Made by a program: the position numbers and the translations under genes
The notes under the pieces: model-generated
Seen by the model: the letters and a program-made list of their open reading frames with translations, nothing else
What the model was told of the DNA's origin: nothing
The model's database searches: none
In this document: piece by piece, positions 12,501-21,500 of the stretch
How the letters are laid out: each line of letters begins with the position of its first letter
How positions within the stretch are numbered: the stretch's first letter is position 1
Assembly: GCA_000934455.1 (NCBI GenBank)
Contig: KN887873.1
Span: forward strand, 1 to 24,324
From: Apostichopus parvimensis
Lineage: Eukaryota > Echinodermata > Holothuroidea > Aspidochirotida > Stichopodidae
DNA length: 24,324 nt
Direction: 5' to 3'

Positions 12501-15500
12501 TATTGTGACACAATTGACTGGGGAAAACTTGAACCAAGCCATGCCATCCATACGATGTAGGTCTTCTAGGATCCAAATGAAGAGAAGAATTAAAAGTAAA
12601 ATTTGAAAACTAATGAAATTTAAAATAATTTCTCACCGTTATTCCCCTCTCTATCCATATAGATCATCTGAAACTACTGATGTACCAGTCACTAAACAAG
12701 GAACATACATGCTGGATTCCGGATCTCAATTCAAGTAAGAAATTTGAAAAAGAATATTTTCATATATGTATGGTTACTCTAGAGGTAAAACTTTGTTCAA
12801 GCGTACTCTGTGAAATTGCCTATAAATTCTGCGGATTGCTCTGTGATCCTAACATATGGAGTTGATACTGCTTGATATGCCAAAAATGAACTTTTGGTAT
12901 CGTTCATGAACACTTACCTCTTGAACTGACACAGGACTATGAAAGACACATTGTACACAGTCAGAGTCCTGCAAAAATGTATTTAATGTTTGATTTCATT
13001 GTGATTTCAGCATGTGGCTGGCAAAAACAGCTGATTATATATAATCAAAATTCATATGTATACATTTCTATTCAGAGATGGGACCACTGACATTACTCGT
13101 ACATTGCACTATGGTACACCGACTGCTTTCGAAAAGGTTTGTAACCTCTCTCTCTCCACTTCTAACTCTCTCTCTCATAAGTTTATAACAAGACCTAGAC
13201 AAATCAATGACTGTATGTATGTAGGCCTAGGCTTTATAGACACTTTTTAATGCTGTTACTTCCATTCAAGGGAATGAGAAGGGTTACAAGGGGATTGCAA
13301 ATGTACCATATGTCGTAAGGTTCCATTGGAGCTCAGCATGCTAAGATGTTGATATAAAATGTTTTTTAGAACAGATGTGCATACCATATACCTCATCATG
13401 TGGTTGATCTCTGCAGTGATGGTATGTGTCCTTGTTACTTTTAACAGCTGCAACGATAGTCAATTCCTTTTGAAAATTGTCAATGTTTTTTTTGGTTTAT
13501 GTAATTCTTAAAGTAAATTGATCTTACAGGAAGCCTATACAAGAGTACTTATGGGCCACATTGATTTAGTGAATACAAACTTCAGAACCGGTGTGTATGG
13601 TGAGTTGGTTTTTCGTTTTGATATGGGCTGATGTATTTCTTGTTGTAAAAGTCATATCATTAAAACAAAGGAAAGTCGATATTAGACTAAATTTGGTAAA
13701 ATATCACTTTTCTTTCTTGGGTGAACACCGTACAAGACCCCTGAACACTGGAGAGAGGACAGGAGGGGGGGTGGGGGATTAGGATATGCCATGAGGACCA
13801 TGACTCAGACGGGAGGGGGGAGGAGGGGGGATTAGGATAGGCCATGAGGACCATGACTCATGCCAATTCTAGAAGTAGGAAAATTTGCAAATCTGTCATT
13901 TGCTATAATTAATTACTCTGATGAGGATGAAATTAACCGGTGGAATTTATCTCTAGGTCGTGACATTGATGCCATCGCCAGGGAACCTTTGTGGAGCAAC
14001 GGCTTAGACTACAGACACGGAACGGGTCACGGTATCGGACATTTCCTGAACGTCCATGAAGGTAAATTGTTCAGCTATACAGTTTGTATTAATTAAGGTA
14101 GTAGGATCATCGAATGGTGCTCTGTTGGTTATATGAAGTTAAGGAAATATGTTTTGCTTGACTTAGTAGAGTTTAAAGAAAAGAGGGGGGTGGGAGCTGA
14201 TGTCACCATCATTTTAGCCTGCAAGGAGAATTTCAGATATTTTAGCGTATTTTAAGGGTGAATATGTTGAAAGTAAGAATAGCTATTTAAACGTATCAAC
14301 TGACATTCAAAGTCTCCTTTCTTCCTGACAGATGAGGACTAAAATTAATACTGCTTAAAATTATCCCTAAAGTGGTTAGGCAAAGCTGTGGCCTAGCCTA
14401 ATGTACACATCATCCATTTGATATGTACTTCTCATTTAGTGGTTATGGCAATAGTAACAGCACATATACTTTCATAATTTTAATTTTCGTGAAAAGAAGA
14501 AAAGAATATTGCATAGATTTTATACAGTACACTAGAAGCATTCAGACCGAACTAGTAATACTTCACTGAGACTTGTCGTAATCTCTAGTGGTAAAGTAAA
14601 CAGTTGATTTTAGGCGTAATAAATAACACAAGAACTGCTTTTAATGTCTCTCTCTCTTTATGAATATCAAATTGCCGTTGGACTTTTTGATACTTAACTA
14701 ATCTCTTTCCCAAACTTAACTGTCATTTCAATTCTCACCAGAAGCTATACACAAGGTTATAACTTCCTTATTCACAAATAGCTAACTTGTGTGTGATTAA
14801 AGACCCTAATTGGTGACTAATTTAACTAATTTATCTTCACCTCTAATGAGAGCCTGTCATTTGGATTGGTTCTTTCTAGTATTTTCCTTAACATCTAATG
14901 ATTCCTTTTTTTTCTTTTTTCTTTATTTATTTATTAAGTGATTAGTGAAGCTGCATTTGAAGCTAAATTATCCCACATCTCTAGTTGTACCATCCTTGAA
15001 ACAGATAAGGTACTCAAAAGACTTCATCTGTACTTAAATGCATCAAAATTACACCAAGGAGGATAATGCTCTCCATAATCAGCTAAGGTTTGCAGATGAA
15101 CCAGGAAACTGAATACTGTCATTTTGTGATATACGTGAATATGCATGGTTAATAATTATACATTCAGTTATACATTATAAATAATTATAAACTCCAGTCT
15201 TCCCATAATGCACCATTCCCAACCTTCATAACTGTATGACTTGATTGAGAGGACAAACAATTTCATACATAGCCAGACAGGCTGTCCTTTTCTTTTCTTG
15301 ATCGGTTAGGCTTGATCGGTTAGGCTCACCTGATATTACATGGTGACGATTCAATACTATGGTAGGATGATTCCATGGTAGGACTTTTCCATGGTAGGAC
15401 TATTCCATGATAGGGGATTCGTACCTATGTTTAAGCTGCTGTTTTTATATTGGATTTAAACAGTGAATAATTGATGAATAAGGAACAGTCAAATATGGTT

Positions 15501-18500
15501 TTAACCCCATATGTGATCTCTCAATGATGAGGAGTAGTGTAGCAAGTATTTGCTGTTAAACATCAATGACATTGTATCAATTGATTCATTATTAATTCCT
15601 TCACTTTCATTAATGAAACAAAAAACATCATAATAATAATTTAATCATTTTAGCCTTGTTTTAATGAAGGCCCTCTATGACTTTTAACTAACTTATTAAT
15701 TTTTCAGGACCTGCTCGCATTAGCATAGGCTACAGGTCGTACGAGAAGCCTATGGAAACAGGAATGTTCTTCTCTGATGGTATGTCTGTGTTAATGTTAT
15801 ATGTGTAGATAGTATCACAGATGGGCATACAATGCCTGGTTCTCTACTTGGGTCATTCCATTAACACTCCAGGGTGATAATTCATAGAATCCTTATTTTC
15901 AATTTTCAAAAAGGCTAACTTCGTTGTCAAAGCAACAGAACAGAGATGATTTGTGGTCACACCTCATAACGAAGGTGTAATATTCTGGTTTGAAATAATA
16001 CATTGAATTGCATGGCAACCATTGAATTGCATGGCAACCATGTAGTGAATAATGGAATGATCCAATTGCACTGCCCATTCAGCTAGACTGTTTTCGCTAG
16101 GAAGAGCGCATTATTCCACCTATCTTGTTGTTTCCTGCATTTTCGACTATTAAATTTAGGTCCCATTAATATTGGAAACTACCCCGGGGAGCAACCCATG
16201 CAAACTGGTGTATTTTTGTCTGATGGTAAGTGTTTTTTATACTTCAAAGAAGTCATCCAGTTATGTCATTTCTCTGTTTGTCCCTGTTCTGTGATTGTAT
16301 TTGATCCATTGCGATAATTTTAAGGGAAGGAATCGGGGGGGGATAACTTCTTTGATAAATAAATAAATATATACTCTTGTTTGTAATATTTTTTGTATGA
16401 ATGAATACAAATCTTATCTTCTAACTCTCAAAAACAAAAGATGCAAACAGTGCCAAAATCATAAAACCATTTTCATGTCACTAGTTCACCCATATTTGTT
16501 AAATTATCCTGTTAAGACATTTATTGGTGCTACTAATTACTTTTTACGTACTTCCGAGAACCATTGGATGGATTATAAAACCTTTGAAGAGAAAACTAAA
16601 GTCTTTAGTGGCTGAATAACTTTTGTTTCTTTCCTTGGAATTGTAGTACTTGTTTTGAAGGGATCAAGATTTCTAGTATAAATTAACTCAATATTTATTT
16701 ACTCAAACACACACTGGTTTACAAACGGTATTTATCTATATATATATATCTAGACCGGGAGGCCCGTGGTTCGAATCCCGGTGGAGGCTGGAAGTTTTTT
16801 CACTGTTCTTGATTTTCCAACTCATTACGATTTTCATTTATATATAAACAAACTGGCAAACTTGCTTATAATATATATATGCTACCACATTTAAAGTACT
16901 ACGGACACCTATAGCCAATTTGCCCAATATTCAGTACATTTGTTGTGTGTGTGATCATCTCATCAAAATCTGTTGAAAGTTTTCGAAAAGCTCTTTTCAT
17001 TTCCAAGACATACACATTTGAAGTTTTGATAAATCTGGGAAATTCATCAAATATGTGCAAACTGGTGACGTGGAGTGTTGCGCTCATCAAAATGTTTTAG
17101 TTTAGGCTTTAGAAGACAATCAATTATTTAAAAGTATCGCCTTAGGCCACAATCCGGTCAGTGTCCTTGAAACGAAGGTTGTAAATTCAAAGTGATAACA
17201 TAACAGAAAATGAGGCAGTCACTTTCCTTTACATCATCAATGTGCATCATTAGCTAATGTTTATTCATAAATAGAACTAGAATTAAGAAAAGACTTGTAA
17301 AATAGTCAATCATAGATGGATTTTGATGGGAGTTGCAGCAATTTTCACGATTTCTTATGCCCATTAAAGTGATTAGGACAATGTTGTTCATATGTATCCG
17401 TAGACCTTTACATTCAAACATGCTTTGCAATTATCCTTGCTACAACAGTTTGCTAAATGTGTAGAGTTTTAATTAAAAATGTCGAAATGAATCAGCTATT
17501 TTGCAACATGTCATCACATATGAAGCTCTCTTTTCTGGTGTGCTATAATCATCAAAAAATGATTGCTTGGTCACTCCGTACAGGCATAACGGTATAAATT
17601 AAATACAGTAAAACAGAACTGCCCACCACTCCAAATTTGGGAGAGGATGCAAACTTGGTACCTGCATCACTTGTTTTAATCGTAACAAGTCTGTCATCAG
17701 GATATTCTTCCTCCCCAAGATATTAGTGGTGTACAACCTGTCCCTCCTCAGTCTAAGTGAAATATGGAATTGAAAGAGCTAAGAACCTGAGAACAGGATT
17801 TTCAATTCCTTTCCCAAAATTTATTCATAATTTCCCGGACAGGTTTTGGCTCATGACTTTCTTACAAAGAGGACAGATATCATGGATACAGTGGGGTTTA
17901 ATGTTTGATAAATTTTAGTACACTAAAACTTGGTGTGATTTTGGAGGGGGGATGGGCGTGGGGGTGGGGGTGGAGAAGGTCGCTACGATCTATAATCAAT
18001 GGAAATGGTATCTTTCGTGGGTTTATCGGTTTACTGAATTTAGTTTAGCAGAGAGAGAGAGTTCTTACCGACGGTTGTGCTGGACTTGGTCAAAGTTCAA
18101 TATTCAAAGCAATGAGGAATAAAGTAAAAATACAAGATGAGTGGGGAGATCTAATGATTTCATAAACAACATTGATATTTTATGTCTTTTCATTTCATTG
18201 ATTATTCTTGCTTTTAAAAGTCATCTCCTTAGCTGATCTAAACTAACAAACATTGAAATGCTTAAAACTTTGCAGCGATACAGTCCATGCGTACTTTAGC
18301 TATATTTCTGTTATCCTTTCGTTTCATATCACCAAACAACTGTTACCCCCTGAAGTGAACACACCCCCCCCCCCCCACAAAACAGGTCAATATTTTCAGA
18401 TGATAATCGGCGGTGAGAGATTGAAATTAAGTCTTACAAGAGGTCAGCTGATCTTTGTAGGTAGTCAGAGATTTCATGTTATGACATTCACAGGGAGAAC

Positions 18501-21500
18501 TGAACTGGCAGGAAGCTTTTCATAAAAAATGGCAATTTCATGATATGGTCCGTCTGAAAGAGTGACATGATAAATAATTGCCAGTTATTTATTACATCCT
18601 TCTAAAATTATTCATCACTGGTTGATTTTCTTTAACTACTTGACTATCGTAAAGTAAATGGGACTTGATTTTGGTTACTGGAAATTTCAGGAAAGTATTT
18701 TCAGCCAATTTTTTTGCACGACTTAGATTAGTTAGTGGTAATACGGATGAATGAGGCCAACGCTCGCCTTAAGGTTGAAATCCTTAAGACCATGAACTGT
18801 TTGTTACAGCCTAACTTTACTATAACTTTTGCTACTTTAAAGGTCTGCTGTATAGACCCCAACTATAGCACGCTATCATGGAAAAGGTAATCGACCTGCC
18901 TTGGTCGTAAAATGACCTCTTTTTACCAATTAGTCTGCAACGCCTGCCACATATTGTTTCTTGTATGAGGGTCTTTGGGTGAACACTGCATGATTAAGTA
19001 AACTGTAGACATGAACATATTTCCACACAGTGTTTACACAAAGAGCCTAATTGTGTTAAGGATCTATGCAGGCTAATTGTAGAGCCTGAGGTCGATTTAT
19101 GACCGTGGCAGGTCCATTACGTAATCACTAAACTTTCCGAGCTATAGCGTGTTATAATTGGAGCCAATAAACTTTTAAAGCCAACTTTAAGTATCAGTAA
19201 CATAAACATAGTTTTATTTGCGATGCTCTCTTTACGCATGCCAGCATGGTACCGAGATTGGCAGAGCTAAACTTTCAGGTTGAGATTAAAAGGAATCATA
19301 TTGGTATTTGAATTAAAAAGAAGCATATTAGTATTTGAATTTAATGTTGGATATATCTTTTAGAGATATTGCAATATTTCTTCATTTTGTATGTTTAGAA
19401 TAACAAGTCTGAATAAATTAGGATCGAGATTCTGGCCTTTCAAAACCGTATTGTCAAAGTAGGTGCTATTGTTCAAGGATCTCTCTGGTTTTTTAACTAT
19501 GATCATTTAAAGATCATCAAACAATGACAAAAAAATATGACAAAAAAAAATTTGTCTCCATAGTGAGAGAAATTCAAAAGATACTTTACTGAAGGGCTGT
19601 GACTCTTCAAATGCTTCATTGGATAGGTTTTAACATGCTAGTGTCTTCACCGAGAAGAAAAATTAATGTAAAATATTGTCGGCCTGGATGCCAATAAATT
19701 TTATGACACTTATTTGGCTACATATGAACGTGGGAGATGCTGAACGGCTTATAAAACTTATTCTTCATGTTGGTTGGCTATACAGTGTCAAGGTTTTGGA
19801 TTCTGATGTCCACTTTGAGGGGAAAATGCTTTGAGGGTGACAGGAATAGTCTGATTTGGATTTTGAACGGCCTGTGAAGAAAATCCTGCTGGAAACACTC
19901 AGGCCCTTTAACTTTTATACATAAGTCTGTTTCAAATAGGGATCCATATTTAAAACATGTACTAACATGTACAAACTAGAGATCTACACAGGGGTCTCAG
20001 TACTGCTGTACAGCCACACCCCCCCCCCCACCACCACCACACCCACCACTACCCCCAAGGAAATTTCTACAAACAAAAAAGTAAATTCATATTCAGATAT
20101 TTGTTTCAAGTCCTGCTTTTGTTAAAGTTTTTGCTGTTCACAAAATTTCATATGAACAATTTCTATTCGAAGATTTTGAAACTAGCATGTGAATTAATGG
20201 TTTGTGGGTCAGTTCATTCCTAAAGTAGATAAATATTACAATATATTTAAGCCAACAATTTATCCTGGTGATGCAAAATTCTTGCAGTTATCATTCATTC
20301 ATATTTTTTTAATTTATGCAAATTAGAGACAATTCAAAGGCATAATCAATATAATTACTATCCTTGCTTTGTTGTGATAATTACTTAAATCTATTTGTTA
20401 AAATGGAAACAACCGAGAGATTGCACCATCTCTTTCATATCCTCCTCCAGAACCCGGTTACTACGAAGACGGATCTTTCGGTATCCGACTGGAAAATGAC
20501 ATGATCGTGGTAGACGCCGTCACAGATGTAAGTTGAGGTTGTTTTCAAGTTAATCTTTGGTCAACCTTAAAGGCATTGAAGACTCGCCCCAAACCGCGTG
20601 CGCCGCTCTGAAAAAGTTAACTTTCCGTTTCTTCCAAGTGAAGTTTTCTACTTGTCGCTACAAAATGCAGACAAAAATAAAACGTGATACCTTGTTATCT
20701 TTAGATGGACCTGAGATGTCCATCACTGTATCGTTTGTACACTGTGCTGTGGTTATTGACCGCAGCTGTATGTACTGACTGTACACTAGTGTCTAATTAC
20801 CGAAGGTAGCAAGCTGTGTGTGTATTTTCTGGGATCGATGGTGGTGTCTAACACTTCTGTTACACCTCATTTGAAACTAGGTCAGATTACCGGCATTAGA
20901 CTTTTCTTTTTGCGCGACTCTTCACACCCTTTAATTATGGTAAATAGATCAAGATATTAGTCAAATATCGGTCAATTTGTTAGGGTGCTGATGAGCAGCT
21001 GGACATTTGATTTTATCAGTTTGACAAAAAAAAACAATTTCTGGGTAGAATGTAGAATGTTACAAAACCCCACAAAGGGGAAGGGGTAGGGGGAGAAATG
21101 GCAAGGGAATTAAAACAGAACGTTTATTTTTTGCTGTTATTGGTTTTGATTTAAGGTGTACTCTTTTTCTTCTCAATCTCTCTTATCAATTCAGATTATC
21201 AAATCAGATTCTTATCAATCTCTCTCCAGCATTCGTTTAGTACATATGAGTACATGACCTTTGAGATGCTCTCTCTGGTGCCCTTTGACCCCAACCTCAT
21301 CGACTTCACCATGCTCTCTCCAGCTCAGGTAAATTCATTATTTAAAGGAGATTATTCGTGGGTAGATGTTGATTATTGTTTTGGGTATTTTTTTGGTTTT
21401 TGTCTGTAAGTAATTATCTTCGCCATCTGTTAAAAACTCCACCCTGATAGCATAATATATCATGAGTATATGGATTTATACAGCTTATTAAGAATGTTTG

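Larger units (their letters stand above)
16226..20450 (+). other. Intron 16 (4225 bp), largest intron
   Basis: It holds a tRNA-like SINE fragment (about 16752-16850), a TTAA-bounded inverted-repeat element (18837-19178), G/C homopolymer stretches near 17943-17974, 18364-18376 and 20019-20056, and a two-copy GTATTTGAATT repeat near 19301-19341. I looked for a third copy of exon 15 and found none. Confidence 0.75.

Noticed and set aside
14939-15009. Exon-like segment with a strong pyrimidine tract and a GT donor between exons 14 and 15a
   Set aside because: It would enter in phase 1 but leave in phase 0, which breaks the frame into exon 15a or 15b, and its residues do not match the family.
16752-16790. 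Possible intact tRNA gene
   Set aside because: Only the B-box half is present. There is no A-box, acceptor stem or properly paired T stem, so a SINE fragment is more likely.
18253-18525. 90-codon open frame following a C run in intron 16, with an AG before its second half
   Set aside because: No homology recognised, phase not compatible with the neighbours, and the first half reads through a homopolymer.
20557-20778. 73-codon open frame just after exon 16
   Set aside because: It lies inside the 368-bp TTAA-flanked MITE and resembles no transposase.
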